A DNA stretch of 64,000 nucleotides from Lewinellaceae bacterium (GCA_020636275.1 JACJYD010000001.1:1116001-1180000); one strand, 5' to 3'. Positions 30,968 to 40,454 are shown, counted from the stretch's first letter. A program made the numbers and translations. The notes: generated by a model not told the origin, from the letters alone.

Positions 30968-32455
30968 ATGTTGAGCCAAGCCAAATCAACCCGCCTGGAG
31001 GCGTATTTTCAACCGTTTCGAAAAAATATCGTGGGAATTGACGCCACCTTTCCCACCCCATATGGAGAAATGCCCCTGGTATATGCCGACTGGATTGCCA
31101 GTGGCCGGCTATACGGACCCATCGAAGAAGCCATGCTCAGCCGCTTTGGTCCGATGTTGGGCAATACGCACTCCGAATCGAGTGAAACCGGGCAGTGCAT
31201 GACCCAGGCGTATCACCTGTCGCATAAGATCATCAAGAAGCACGTCAATGCCAATGAGGGTGACGTTATCCTCACCTGCGGGTCGGGCATGACGGGCGCC
31301 CTGGCCAAATTCCAGCGCATTCTGGGGTTGCGGCTCCCGGAAAAACTGAACGCCTTTCTCGATATTCCCAGGGAAGAACGTCCGGTCGTTTTTATCACCC
31401 ACATGGAGCACCATTCCAACCAGACCCCCTGGCTGGAGTCGATCGCCGAAGTGGTGGTCTTGCCGCCGGATGAAAACCTTCTGGTGCAACCCCACGTGCT
31501 GGAAGAGGCCATCCGGCCCTACGCGGACCGGAAGATGAAGATCGGCTCCTTCTCCGCCTGTTCAAACGTGACGGGCATCATGCCGGCTTACCACGATCTG
31601 GCCCGCATTATGCATCGCTATGGGGGTTATTGTTTTGTCGACTTTGCCGCCTCGGCCCCCTATGTGGAGATCGACATGCATCCCTCCGACCCGGAGGAGC
31701 GGCTCGACGCCATTTTCTTTTCTCCCCATAAATTCCTCGGTGGTCCCGGCAGCTCCGGCGTGTTGGTCTTCTCCAAAGAATTGTACCACAACCGCATTCC
31801 CGATCACCCCGGTGGCGGTACGGTGACCTGGACCAATCCCTGGGGCGAGCACGCCTATTTCGATGATATCGAAGTGCGCGAAGACGGCGGCACGCCTCCT
31901 TTCCTGCAGGCCATCCGCGCGGCGATGGCCATCCGGCTGAAAGAGCAAATGGGCGTCGACCATATTCGCGAACGCGAGGAGGAACTGATCGAGCAGGGCT
32001 TCGAACAGCTCCGGGATATTCCGGGGCTGAAGATCCTGGGCGATACCGGTGTGCCCCGCCTGGGCGTCTATTCGTTTTATGTGGAAGGCATCCACCACAA
32101 TCTGCTGGTTCGCCTGCTCAATGACCGCTTCGGCATACAAGTGCGGGGCGGGTGTTCCTGTGCGGGCACCTATGGCCACTATCTGTTGAATGTAAACCGC
32201 GAACTCTCCAGGGAGATCACCAGCCGGATCAACCAGGGCGATTACTCGGCCAAGCCGGGCTGGGTGCGCCTGTCGCTGCATCCCACTATGACCGATGCCG
32301 AATTGCGGTACATCACCAACGGTATCCGGGCAGTGGTCGAAAATGTGGTTGAATGGGAAAAGGACTATGAACACGACAGCCGGTCAAATGAATTCTTTCA
32401 CAAGCAATTTCGCCGGCCGGAAGGGGAGATCCTCAAGTGGTTCTCCCTTCCATAA
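30968..32455 (+). CDS. Class V aminotransferase (cysteine desulfurase-like)
   Basis: The ATG at 30968 (MLSQAKSTRLEAYF) gives 495 residues; an upstream start in the same frame lies inside the leader. PLP-enzyme features are THMEHHSNQTPW (about 152), FVDFAASAPYVEIDMHPSD (about 225), and the Schiff-base lysine in FFSPHKFLGGPGSSG (about 255). The C-terminal part has RGGCSCAGTYGHYLL, a cysteine motif like the catalytic loop of cysteine desulfurases. The length is greater than IscS or SufS (about 400), so the substrate may differ. No Fe-S assembly genes are adjacent. Confidence 0.85.
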   Translation: MLSQAKSTRLEAYFQPFRKNIVGIDATFPTPYGEMPLVYADWIASGRLYGPIEEAMLSRFGPMLGNTHSESSETGQCMTQAYHLSHKIIKKHVNANEGDVILTCGSGMTGALAKFQRILGLRLPEKLNAFLDIPREERPVVFITHMEHHSNQTPWLESIAEVVVLPPDENLLVQPHVLEEAIRPYADRKMKIGSFSACSNVTGIMPAYHDLARIMHRYGGYCFVDFAASAPYVEIDMHPSDPEERLDAIFFSPHKFLGGPGSSGVLVFSKELYHNRIPDHPGGGTVTWTNPWGEHAYFDDIEVREDGGTPPFLQAIRAAMAIRLKEQMGVDHIREREEELIEQGFEQLRDIPGLKILGDTGVPRLGVYSFYVEGIHHNLLVRLLNDRFGIQVRGGCSCAGTYGHYLLNVNRELSREITSRINQGDYSAKPGWVRLSLHPTMTDAELRYITNGIRAVVENVVEWEKDYEHDSRSNEFFHKQFRRPEGEILKWFSLP

Positions 32456-32498
32456 CGGCTCTGACTTTTTCTCAAGTATATTTTTAAAATAGTCAAAA

Positions 32499-33782
32499 AT
32501 GATAAAAAGAACCGCTTTCCTCCTAGGGGCGATCTTGTTTGTCCTGGCTCCCATGCTCGGTCAAACCGAACTGGAACGCCGCCTTTTCGAACTGCCCGAT
32601 GTCATTTTCACGCCGATCGATGTGATGGGCGATTATGAAGCAGCCTACGAACTGCAGGTGAAACAACCCATCGACCACCAGCATCCCGAAAAAGGCTATT
32701 TCTACCAGCGGGTTTTCCTGTCGCACGCCGGGTTTGACCGGCCCAATGTCATCGTCACCGAAGGCTATCAACGGCCTACGAACCGGATCTACGAACTGTC
32801 TCGCCTGCTCGACGCCAACCAGGTCGATGTGGAGCACCGCTATTTTGGAACGTCCACTCCCGAACCCCTGGATTATACCTATCTCAATTTGGAGCAGGAG
32901 ACGGCCGACCTCCATCATGTCCGCGAATTGCTCGGCCAGATCTACCCGGAAGACTGGGTGTCGACAGGTATCAGCAAAGGCGGGCAGACTACTATCTTCT
33001 ACCGCTATTTTTATCCGGAAGACGTGACGGTGTCGGTGCCCTATGTTGCACCTCTAAACCTTGAGCTGGAGGAAAAACGCATCTACGACTTTCTGGCCAA
33101 AGTGGGCACCGACGAGTGCCGGCAGGCCATTTACGATTTTCAGGTTCGGGTGCTGAAAGAGCGCGATAAGATCTTGCCCCTGCTGAAATGGTATGCCAAG
33201 GGCAAGGGCGATACCTTCAATTACCTCGGCTTCGAGGCGGCTTTCGAGTATGCCGTGCTGGAGTATCCGTTCTCATTTTGGCAAATGGGACACGATTGCA
33301 GTTCGATCCCAGGCAAAGATGCCGACCTCGATACCGTGATCGACCACTTCAACGAGGTGGTCGGTCTCGACCTGTTTAACGATCAGTCGATGACGGATTA
33401 TGCCTCGCACTACTACCAGGCGGGCACCCAAATGGGATATTACGGCTACCAGACCGAACCCTTTAAAGGGTTGTTGAAAGTGCTGAAGGGCCATCCCAGC
33501 GCCATTTTCATGCCCAATAAAATGCAGGCCCCCTTCGACCCCACTGTGATCCGGAGCACATCGGATTGGTTGCAGAAAAAAGGCAACAATTTCATCTATA
33601 TCTACGGCGGGATCGATACGTGGTCGGCAACGGCTGTGCCGCCTTCCAGCCAAACCAACTCCGTTTGGTTCATGCTGCCCGGGAAGGACCACCGCACCGC
33701 ACGGATCGCCAGTATGACCCCGGAGGAGCGCAAAAAATTTGTGGATACCCTCGAGCAATGGCTCCAGATGGAGATTGAATAA
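32499..33782 (+). CDS. Secreted S37-like serine aminopeptidase
   Basis: The 427-residue protein has a signal peptide (MIKRTAFLLGAILFVLAPMLGQ). The alpha/beta-hydrolase core has a nucleophile elbow STGISKGGQTTIFY (serine at about residue 159). The acid is likely in YGGIDTWSA and the histidine in GKDHRTAR near the C-terminus. The sequence around VEHRYFGTS and KGGQT matches the peptidase S37 (PS-10, secreted tripeptidyl aminopeptidase) family. It probably trims oligopeptides in the periplasm or outside. It is followed 18 bp later by a TonB-domain protein. Confidence 0.8.
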   Translation: MIKRTAFLLGAILFVLAPMLGQTELERRLFELPDVIFTPIDVMGDYEAAYELQVKQPIDHQHPEKGYFYQRVFLSHAGFDRPNVIVTEGYQRPTNRIYELSRLLDANQVDVEHRYFGTSTPEPLDYTYLNLEQETADLHHVRELLGQIYPEDWVSTGISKGGQTTIFYRYFYPEDVTVSVPYVAPLNLELEEKRIYDFLAKVGTDECRQAIYDFQVRVLKERDKILPLLKWYAKGKGDTFNYLGFEAAFEYAVLEYPFSFWQMGHDCSSIPGKDADLDTVIDHFNEVVGLDLFNDQSMTDYASHYYQAGTQMGYYGYQTEPFKGLLKVLKGHPSAIFMPNKMQAPFDPTVIRSTSDWLQKKGNNFIYIYGGIDTWSATAVPPSSQTNSVWFMLPGKDHRTARIASMTPEERKKFVDTLEQWLQMEIE

Positions 33783-33800
33783 GAAAAATTGGAAATGACT

Positions 33801-34868
33801 ATGAAAAAAATCTCCTTCCTGGTTCTATTCTTCTGGAGCGCCTTCCTCATGGCCCAGACCGACACGACCATTTACCAGATGGTGGATGAGATGCCCCGGT
33901 TCCCGGGCTGCGAGCAATTGGATACGACGGTCCAGGTCAAACAACAGTGTGCGCAGGCCAGCATGCTCCAATTCATTTATCAAAATGTACACTACCCGGA
34001 AGCGGCCCGCTTAGAGGGGATACAGGGCACCGTGGTGTTGCGGTTTGTCGTCGAACCGGAAGGAACGATCTCCAACCTGGAGGTCATGAAAGACATCGGT
34101 GGCGGCTGTGCCGAAGAAGCCCTGCGCGTGGTGGGCGCCATGAATGAGGTCGGGGTGCGCTGGACGCCCGGCAAAAAGGCCGGAAAGGCCGTGCGGGTAT
34201 TTCAGGTACTGCCCATCCGCTTCAAGCTGGAGGACCCGCTGCCCTACACCCTGGTTGGCCGTGATACGGTTTACGTGGAATTCGAGGATACCCTCTCTTT
34301 TGCAGGAGGGCATGCGGCCTTAGAGGCTTTTGTTGCCGAAAAACTGGTCTATCCCGCCTTCGGGCTGGACAGCTGCATGGTAGGCGACATGGTGGTAGAA
34401 TTGCTGGTGAAGGCCGATGGCCGCCTCAAGATCATCAATGTGGCCGACTACAACAACCTGGGAGATGAATTTCAGTTTGAAGCGATCCGGGCTGCGAATT
34501 CGACGAAGGGGAAGTGGACACCCGCCCGATACGATGGGCATGCTGTGCCGACGATGTACGACGTCCCCGTATTCTTTGCCCCGAAAGACGCTCGTTGTGC
34601 TGCAAAAGTACAGGATTTCGCCCGAGCCAAGGCCCTGGCGGAGGAAGGTATCCGCCTCTACAATACCGGGGAAAAGGAAACCGGACTGGCCAAACTTACG
34701 GAAGCCATCGACCTCTTTCCCGAACATGCCAATTTTCGCTATATGCGCGGACAGGCCTGGCTGAATGAGGAGAATACGGAGAAAGCCTGTGAAGATCTTC
34801 AGATCGCCAAACGCGTGTTGTCGGGATCCTACCTGGATAACCTGTTGCCGCTGATCTGCAAAGAATAA
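33801..34868 (+). CDS. Secreted protein with TonB C-terminal domains and TPR-like tail
   Basis: ATG at 33801 gives a signal peptide (MKKISFLVLFFWSAFLMAQ); in-frame ATG 33795 and TTG 33789 are alternatives. After a short VDEMPRFPGCEQLD stretch, a complete TonB C-terminal-like domain follows (VHYPEAARLEGIQGTVVLRF to VLPIRFKLED). A second, more divergent copy spans about residues 175-260. The end (about 275-355) has TPR-like helices (EEGIRLYNTGEKETGLAKLT). Unlike TonB proper there is no N-terminal membrane anchor or proline-rich span, so the protein may be periplasmic rather than an energy transducer. Confidence 0.8.
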   Translation: MKKISFLVLFFWSAFLMAQTDTTIYQMVDEMPRFPGCEQLDTTVQVKQQCAQASMLQFIYQNVHYPEAARLEGIQGTVVLRFVVEPEGTISNLEVMKDIGGGCAEEALRVVGAMNEVGVRWTPGKKAGKAVRVFQVLPIRFKLEDPLPYTLVGRDTVYVEFEDTLSFAGGHAALEAFVAEKLVYPAFGLDSCMVGDMVVELLVKADGRLKIINVADYNNLGDEFQFEAIRAANSTKGKWTPARYDGHAVPTMYDVPVFFAPKDARCAAKVQDFARAKALAEEGIRLYNTGEKETGLAKLTEAIDLFPEHANFRYMRGQAWLNEENTEKACEDLQIAKRVLSGSYLDNLLPLICKE

Positions 34869-34871
34869 AAT

Positions 34872-34898
34872 GAAAGGGCGAGTCTTGCTCGCCCTTTC
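34872..34898. terminator. Bidirectional terminator between convergent genes
   Basis: Arms GAAAGGGCGAG and CTCGCCCTTTC enclose TCTTG. A T-rich run follows on the plus strand, and the hairpin ends just before the stop of the convergent T9SS cargo gene at 34902. Confidence 0.85.
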
Positions 34899-34901
34899 TT
34901 C

Positions 34902-36623
34902 TTATTTTTTCACAAAGCGCAATGTATGGACGCGGTTTCCGGCGCGGAGCTGGATAAAATACATCCCCGGCGTCAGATCCGCTACATCGAGCGTGGTTTG
35001 TAACGTGGGTTGGGCCGCAACCAATGTGGTAGATTGCATTTCCTGTCCCAGGGCATTGACGATCGAAAGCGTCAGTTCGCCCGGAATCTCCCGGAAGGCC
35101 AACGTGAGGCGAAGGTCGTTGGAAGCCGGATTTGGGCTCAGTGCTGCCTTCACCTGTAGCGTGTTTTCCGTCGTAGCTGTATTTTCCTCCACATTGATCG
35201 ACATGGTGAAGCTGTTGGAGCTGTATGCCGTTCCGTCGAAAACCTGGAAAGAGAAACTGTCGTAGTTACTTCCGAATTCATTGGCATTAGGCGTGAAGAC
35301 CAGCAAGCCGATGTTGGCAACGGCGATCACCTGATCCTGAACTACCGGGGTCCCGTCATACGTCAGACTACCTACACTGGTCAGGCCGGTGATCCGGATC
35401 CCTTCGAGCATGTCGCCGGGGTCGGCGTCGTTGAAGGGGAAATCAGCGGCAGAAAAGACGTAGGGAACGTTTTCCTGGGTGGTCACCGCCGCATCGTCCG
35501 ACAGCGGGATGGCATTCGTGGAATTCAGATTCTCGTAATAAAAGAGTCCTCCGTAGTCGAGATAAGCGCCAAAGAAGAGATCTTCATCCCCGTCGTTGTC
35601 GATATCGGCAAAAGTGGGCATGACAAGGTATGCCCCATTGATGAAGACCCCGGAGGGCTCTTGGACGGGTGCGTCGAAAACGGGTGCTTCCGGGGTTCCG
35701 ATATTTTCCCTGAAATAGACCGAGGAAGTATAGTATTCCCCGTCGAGGTCGAAGTAGATCAGATCCTGGTCGCCGTCGTTATCCACGTCGGAAAAATCCA
35801 TGGTGCGGATGATAGCCAGGGGCGGAGCCGTGATCCCAAAGGGATTGTTGACAGGAGCGGCAAAGTTGGGCGCTTCCGGCGTACCTATATTCTCGTAGAA
35901 TCGGGTGACTGCATAAAATTCGGTTGCAAACATATCGTAGTCCCCGTCGTGGTCAATGTCCACAAAGCTGATAAAGGGGAACAAAAGCAGGGACCCGAGG
36001 CCAAAGGGATTGGTTTGGGTCGGTGCGAAGACGGGAGCTGTATCCGTGCCTGTATTTTCACGGAACCAGATATTTCCGTAGTACAACTGTGGCATGAACA
36101 GGTCCACATCGCCATCGTTATCGATATCGACAAAAACCGGATTGGACATGTTCAAGTCGTCGATACCGAAAGCCTGATCGACAGGAGCGGCAAAGTCCGG
36201 AGCATTCGGAGTGCCCACGTTTTCATAAAAGTGCAGGGAGAAATATTCCGATTCGCCGTAAACATAACCGGAAACGAACAGGTCCTTGTCGCCATCGCCA
36301 TCAATATCGGCAAACCCGGGGAGGTTGTAGGCGATGATATTCGTGAAATTGAATGGGGTGACGACCTGCGGACCGAAAGTCTGGCCCTGGGCTGCACCTG
36401 CTCCCAGCAAAAGGGCGGCTCCGGCCAGAGCGCCCCGCAACTGGCGGGCGGAAAAAACCAGACTGAGCTTCCGGTACAAGGTCCGGAGTTTGGCGATCAG
36501 GTGGCGTTGCAGGCCTTCCTCCATCTGGTAAAACCGGCCGTTTTCGAGCATGCGGTTTACCTTTTTGGACAAATACCTGAACTGGCGCACCTTGCGCGCA
36601 TAAGGTGTGAGATTTCTATGCAT
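34902..36623 (-). CDS. FG-GAP/VCBS-repeat cargo protein of the type IX secretion system
   Basis: The 573-residue protein has a long basic N-terminus (MHRNLTPYARKVRQFRYLSK onward, about 60 residues) before a hydrophobic export segment (GALAGAALLLGAGAAQGQ). The body has at least five FG-GAP/VCBS-like propeller blades, each with D-x-D-x-D calcium motifs such as ADIDGDGDKDLF, VDIDNDGDVDLF and SDVDNDGDQDLIYF. A cadherin-like/Ig segment follows. The last 85 residues form a T9SS type A sorting domain (PNPASNDLRL, then LTPGMYFIQLRAG), so the protein is exported across the outer membrane. PorP/SprF-like and GldKL are encoded at the right end. Ligand unknown. Confidence 0.86.
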   Translation of the reverse strand: MHRNLTPYARKVRQFRYLSKKVNRMLENGRFYQMEEGLQRHLIAKLRTLYRKLSLVFSARQLRGALAGAALLLGAGAAQGQTFGPQVVTPFNFTNIIAYNLPGFADIDGDGDKDLFVSGYVYGESEYFSLHFYENVGTPNAPDFAAPVDQAFGIDDLNMSNPVFVDIDNDGDVDLFMPQLYYGNIWFRENTGTDTAPVFAPTQTNPFGLGSLLLFPFISFVDIDHDGDYDMFATEFYAVTRFYENIGTPEAPNFAAPVNNPFGITAPPLAIIRTMDFSDVDNDGDQDLIYFDLDGEYYTSSVYFRENIGTPEAPVFDAPVQEPSGVFINGAYLVMPTFADIDNDGDEDLFFGAYLDYGGLFYYENLNSTNAIPLSDDAAVTTQENVPYVFSAADFPFNDADPGDMLEGIRITGLTSVGSLTYDGTPVVQDQVIAVANIGLLVFTPNANEFGSNYDSFSFQVFDGTAYSSNSFTMSINVEENTATTENTLQVKAALSPNPASNDLRLTLAFREIPGELTLSIVNALGQEMQSTTLVAAQPTLQTTLDVADLTPGMYFIQLRAGNRVHTLRFVKK

Positions 36624-36693
36624 AGATTAAATATTTTTTCAAAAGTAATATATAAACAGAATGTGGGCATACCCCGGTCCTGTTAATATAGAA

Positions 36694-37764
36694 TTATTTT
36701 TGATCCGGCTGGGCCCAGTAGGTAGCGCCTGGCGTAGAGAGTCCCATTTTGTACTCAGGCTTGTCGGTGTTGAGGATGCCGGGCCGCAATAAGCCGGGCA
36801 ACACTTGCACGTCGTAGAGCTCATCGACCGACATGTGGTATTTGATCTCGCCGACAAAAGCGCCGGAGGGCAGGTGCACCACGGCGATCCCGGCCTGGTT
36901 GGCCACATCGGCGATCTTTAATTTGGCAAAGGTGGAAGAACTCTTCCGCAGCCTCGACAGGCCGATGAAAGCGTAGTCGCCGCAACGCGCCAACCCCCGG
37001 ACAAATCCCTCGATCCGGCAAACCACGTCGTACTTCCCGGAGTTCAGGTCCAGCTGGACCAGCTCGCCGGTGGCAGAGAGCAGCAGGTAGAGTTTTCCGT
37101 CGAACAGACGGGGCGAATGGGGCATAGGCACGCCCTCTGCCACGATCTCATTCGTAGCTACATCCATGACGATGCCCCCGGTGGTGACGACATCCCGCCA
37201 GGCCTGCATCTTGTCGCCCGTGCTGAAAGCCGTCACGTATTTGGGTTTCCCGTCCTGCATGGCCATGCCGTTGAGGTGGCAGCGGTCTTCCGATGCCAGA
37301 TGGCTGATGAAAGGCGGTTTCCAGATAGGTGTGAAACTGTAGTTGTCGTCGATCTTGATCAAACAGGAAAAAGAGGTGTTCACGGCGAAGAGCTCGCCGC
37401 CGGCCCCATAATCGAGGTCGTGTATGTCGATCTGCCCGGTGTAATAAGCCGCCCTCGGCATGTACAAGGCGTCGTAGGTCCGAGGCTGCCGGGGGTAGTG
37501 GAAGGCTAATTCCGGCGAATTGACCAGCACCAATACTTCTTCCATCGTAGCAATGGCCATCTTGTTGTCGTGGAGGGCCATTCCCATAGCCTTCTTGAAG
37601 GTCCGCGGCAGTTGGATCAGTTTCTCTCCATTCGGCTGCGGACTGATAAAAACCACCTTGCCGGCCTGGTAGGTGCTAATGGCCAGCGTGCACCGCAATT
37701 GCAACAACAATTCGGGTATTTGGGGAGAAAAACTGCAACTGAAAGGAGGAAGTGCTTGAGACAT
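36694..37764 (-). CDS. TIGR03032 (DUF4915)-like beta-propeller protein
   Basis: The 356-residue cytosolic-looking protein has the family features LLLQLRCTLAISTYQAGKVV, LPRTFKKAMGMAL, DIHDLDYGAGGELFAVNTSFSCL and RCHLNGMAM. TIGR03032 proteins have unknown function and are sometimes linked to glycan or sulfation loci in other bacteria. Here there are no such neighbours: the gene lies between the T9SS cargo gene and a large palindromic repeat. No signal peptide is visible. The family call is from remembered motifs. Confidence 0.78.
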   Translation of the reverse strand: MSQALPPFSCSFSPQIPELLLQLRCTLAISTYQAGKVVFISPQPNGEKLIQLPRTFKKAMGMALHDNKMAIATMEEVLVLVNSPELAFHYPRQPRTYDALYMPRAAYYTGQIDIHDLDYGAGGELFAVNTSFSCLIKIDDNYSFTPIWKPPFISHLASEDRCHLNGMAMQDGKPKYVTAFSTGDKMQAWRDVVTTGGIVMDVATNEIVAEGVPMPHSPRLFDGKLYLLLSATGELVQLDLNSGKYDVVCRIEGFVRGLARCGDYAFIGLSRLRKSSSTFAKLKIADVANQAGIAVVHLPSGAFVGEIKYHMSVDELYDVQVLPGLLRPGILNTDKPEYKMGLSTPGATYWAQPDQK

Positions 37765-37824
37765 GATTTACTTTTCAATAATTATGATTCACCATCTCCA
37801 TTTTTTGAGTGCTTCAAAAAAATC

Positions 37825-37921
37825 AACCGCAAAGGCGCAAAGGACGCTAAGACGTTGTGTTTTTAAAATTACCCCAATTGCAAATGCACAATGTCTTAGC
37901 GTCCTTTGCGCCTTTGCGGTT
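37825..37921. repeat. Large intergenic palindrome (CGCAAAGGCGCAAAGGACGC family)
   Basis: Perfect 29-nt arms, starting AACCGCAAAGGCGCAAAGGA and ending with its complement, flank a 39-nt spacer. This sequence type is a widespread dispersed repeat in bacterial genomes. It lies between hisS and the TIGR03032 gene and could also stop transcription. Confidence 0.85.
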
Positions 37922-37961
37922 AATTATTTCAAAATTCCAGGAATTCGTGATAGCTAATCAC

Positions 37962-39305
37962 TTATCTTTTAATATTTAGAACAATCTCTTTGAGAGAAAG
38001 CTGCTGCTGTTCGCCACTCTCCATATTTTTCAGCGTGAGGTTCCCACTGTTCATTTCCGATTCGCCGATGAGGACCACGTAGGGAACCTTCCGGTCGTTG
38101 GCGTACTTCATCTGCTTGCCCACCTTGGCGGGCTCGGGGTAGAGGTCGGCGGCGATGCCGGCCTGGCGTACCTGGCTCAGGCAGCGAAAGGCGTAGCGAT
38201 GGCTCGGCTCGTCGAAGGCGATGAACAGCACGGCTAGGTCCTCGCTCAGGTTGGCGGGGAAGAGGTTGAGCTCTTCCATAACGTCGTAGATGCGTTCGGC
38301 GCCGAAGGATACGCCCACTCCCGATACGCCGGGCATGCCGAACACGCCGGTCAGGTCGTCGTAGCGTCCGCCGCCGCCGATGCTGCCCATCTGGGCGCCC
38401 AGGGCCTGTACTTCGAAGATACAACCGGTGTAATAGCTCAACCCTCGGGCCAGCGTAGGCTCGAACACCACCTCGTTGGTCAGGGTGGTCTCGCCGAGGT
38501 AGGTCAGCACGGTTTCCAGTTCTTCGACGCCTTTGAGACCGGTCTCACTGCCGGCCAGTTCTTTTTTCCAGGCTTCCAGCGATTGGTTGGCCAGGAGTTT
38601 TTCGATAGTGGAAATACTGCTTTCGCTGATGCCGCGGCCGGCCATTTCAGTTCTCACCCCGTCCATGCCGATCTTGTCCAATTTATCAATGGCGATAGTC
38701 ATCTCCATGAAGCGGTCGGCGATGCCGGCGACTTCCGCCATGCCTGCCAATATCTTCCGGTTGTTGAGCAGGATACGGACTTTCAGGCCCAGGCGGGCGA
38801 ACACTTCGTCGTAGATGGCGGCCAGCTCGGCTTCGTACATAAGGCTGCCGGATCCCACCACGTCGACATCGCACTGGTAGAATTCCTGGTAACGGCCCTT
38901 CTGCGGCCGGTCGGCCCGCCATACCGGCTGGATCTGGTAGCGCTTGAAGGGGAAAGACAACTGGTGCTGGTTCATGACGACAAAGCGGGCGAAAGGCACG
39001 GTGAGGTCGTAGCGCAGACCGCGCTTGGCGATGGATGCGGCCAGTCGGGCCGAATCGCGCGAGACCAGAGCTTCTTCGTCGGCCTTCTGGAGGTAATCGC
39101 CGTTGTTGAGCACTTTGAAGAGCAGCTTATCGCCTTCTTCCCCGTATTTTCCCGTCAGGGTCGAGAGGTTTTCGAGGGCGGAGGTTTCAATGGGCTGGTA
39201 CCCATACCGCACAAAAACCCGGCGGATGGTGTCGAACAGGTAGTCGCGTTTGCGCACCTGTTCGGGCGTGAAGTCTCTTGTTCCTTTTGGAATGCTGGGT
39301 TTCAT
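37962..39305 (-). CDS. hisS: Histidyl-tRNA synthetase
   Basis: HisRS charges tRNA-His. The ATG at 39305 (MKPSIPKGTRDFTPEQVRKR) matches the family start; the in-frame extension of 21 codons upstream is translated repeat sequence and is not used. The 447-residue product has motif 2 QPVWRADRPQKGRYQEFYQCDVDVVG, the histidine-specific motifs RGLSYYTGCIFEV and GGGRYDDLTG, and a C-terminal anticodon-binding domain (about 345-440). pheS lies 89 bp upstream on the same strand, across a small palindromic repeat. Confidence 0.96.
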   Translation of the reverse strand: MKPSIPKGTRDFTPEQVRKRDYLFDTIRRVFVRYGYQPIETSALENLSTLTGKYGEEGDKLLFKVLNNGDYLQKADEEALVSRDSARLAASIAKRGLRYDLTVPFARFVVMNQHQLSFPFKRYQIQPVWRADRPQKGRYQEFYQCDVDVVGSGSLMYEAELAAIYDEVFARLGLKVRILLNNRKILAGMAEVAGIADRFMEMTIAIDKLDKIGMDGVRTEMAGRGISESSISTIEKLLANQSLEAWKKELAGSETGLKGVEELETVLTYLGETTLTNEVVFEPTLARGLSYYTGCIFEVQALGAQMGSIGGGGRYDDLTGVFGMPGVSGVGVSFGAERIYDVMEELNLFPANLSEDLAVLFIAFDEPSHRYAFRCLSQVRQAGIAADLYPEPAKVGKQMKYANDRKVPYVVLIGESEMNSGNLTLKNMESGEQQQLSLKEIVLNIKR

Positions 39306-39314
39306 TTTTTTTAG

Positions 39315-39382
39315 GTGAAGGGTGAAGAGTGAAAAGTGAAGAGTGAAAAAATCCTCTTCACCCTTCACTCTTCACCCTTCAC
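39315..39382. repeat. GTGAAnn heptamer palindrome between hisS and pheS
   Basis: Five GTGAARR heptamers (GTGAAGGGTGAAGAGTGAAA and on) face the complementary CTCTTCACCCTTCACTCTTC array, so the block folds on itself. Its left end lies 9 bp upstream of the hisS start, so it is in the hisS leader. Confidence 0.85.
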
Positions 39383-39393
39383 TTATTATTTAA

Positions 39394-40431
39394 TTAAAAT
39401 GCAGCCTTGAACTGATTCAGGAACCGCACATCATTTTCAAAGAAAAGCCGGATGTCGTTGATCTGGTGCAGGAGCATAGCCTGCCGTTCGATACCCATTC
39501 CGAAGGCGAATCCGGAGTAGCGGGAGGAGTCGATGCCGCAGTTTTCCAGCACCGCCGGGTCGACCATGCCACAGCCGAGGATCTCGACCCAGCCGGTTTG
39601 TTTGCAGATCCGGCAGCCGCTGCCGCCGCAGAAGAAACACGATACGTCCATCTCCGCGCTGGGCTCGGTGAAGGGGAAGAACGAAGGCCGAAGACGGATG
39701 CGGGTATTGGCCCCGTACATTTCCTTGGCGAAGTACAGCAGGGTCTGTTTCAGGTCGGCGAAGGAGACCCCTTCGTCGATATAGAGCCCTTCTACCTGGT
39801 GGAACTGGCAGTGGGAACGCGCCGAGATGGTCTCGTTGCGGTACACCCGTCCCGGTGCGATGATGCGGATCGGCGGTTTCTGACTCGTCATCACGCGGGC
39901 CTGTACCGAAGAGGTGTGCGTGCGGAGCAACATCTCCGTACTGTTCTTCAGGTAGTACGTATCCTGCATGTCGCGTGCGGGGTGGTCTTCCGGCGTATTC
40001 ATAGCCGTGAAGTTGTGCCAGTCGTCCTCGATCTCCCGCTCTTCGGCAACGGTAAAGCCGATGCGGCTGAAGATCTCCACGATCCGGTTCATCGTCAGGG
40101 TAATGGGATGGCGGGAGCCCAGGGGCAGGGGTTCGCCCGGCGCCGTGAGGTCGAGGTGTTGCACAGCGGCATCTGCTGCGGCCCGTTCGACCTGATCTTT
40201 GGCCGATTGGAAGACAGCCTCGGCAGCTTCCTTGGCTTCGTTGACCAACTGGCCGTAGTCCTTCTTCAGTCCGTCGGCGATATTCCGGATCTCGCCCATC
40301 AGCGGCTTGAGCACGTTCTTGGTGCCGAGGAAGCGCAGGCGGAACGCTTCCAGTTCCTCTTTATTGGCCGGTTTGGCGGAGCGGATCTCCTCGATCAGTT
40401 GTTTGACGCGGTCGAATACTTCTGAAGACAT
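39394..40431 (-). CDS. pheS: Phenylalanyl-tRNA synthetase alpha subunit
   Basis: PheS is the catalytic subunit of the PheST tetramer. The 345 residues show the coiled N-terminus, then HPITLTMNRIVEIFSRIGF (about 107-125), motif 2 with YRNETISARSHCQFHQVEGL (about 202-221), and motif 3 FGMGIERQAMLLHQINDIR near the C-terminus. The middle has FFCGGSGCRICKQTGW, a cysteine-rich insertion also seen in other PheS proteins. pheT is not in this window. The gene starts next to the double hairpins at 40517-40587. Confidence 0.96.
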   Translation of the reverse strand: MSSEVFDRVKQLIEEIRSAKPANKEELEAFRLRFLGTKNVLKPLMGEIRNIADGLKKDYGQLVNEAKEAAEAVFQSAKDQVERAAADAAVQHLDLTAPGEPLPLGSRHPITLTMNRIVEIFSRIGFTVAEEREIEDDWHNFTAMNTPEDHPARDMQDTYYLKNSTEMLLRTHTSSVQARVMTSQKPPIRIIAPGRVYRNETISARSHCQFHQVEGLYIDEGVSFADLKQTLLYFAKEMYGANTRIRLRPSFFPFTEPSAEMDVSCFFCGGSGCRICKQTGWVEILGCGMVDPAVLENCGIDSSRYSGFAFGMGIERQAMLLHQINDIRLFFENDVRFLNQFKAAF

Positions 40432-40454
40432 GATATTGTTTTTATGAGGAGATG

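Noticed and set aside
34870..35265. A plus-strand frame of 131 codons opposite the T9SS cargo gene end
   Set aside because: The minus-strand gene has a clear T9SS sorting domain in that place; the other frame has no motif.
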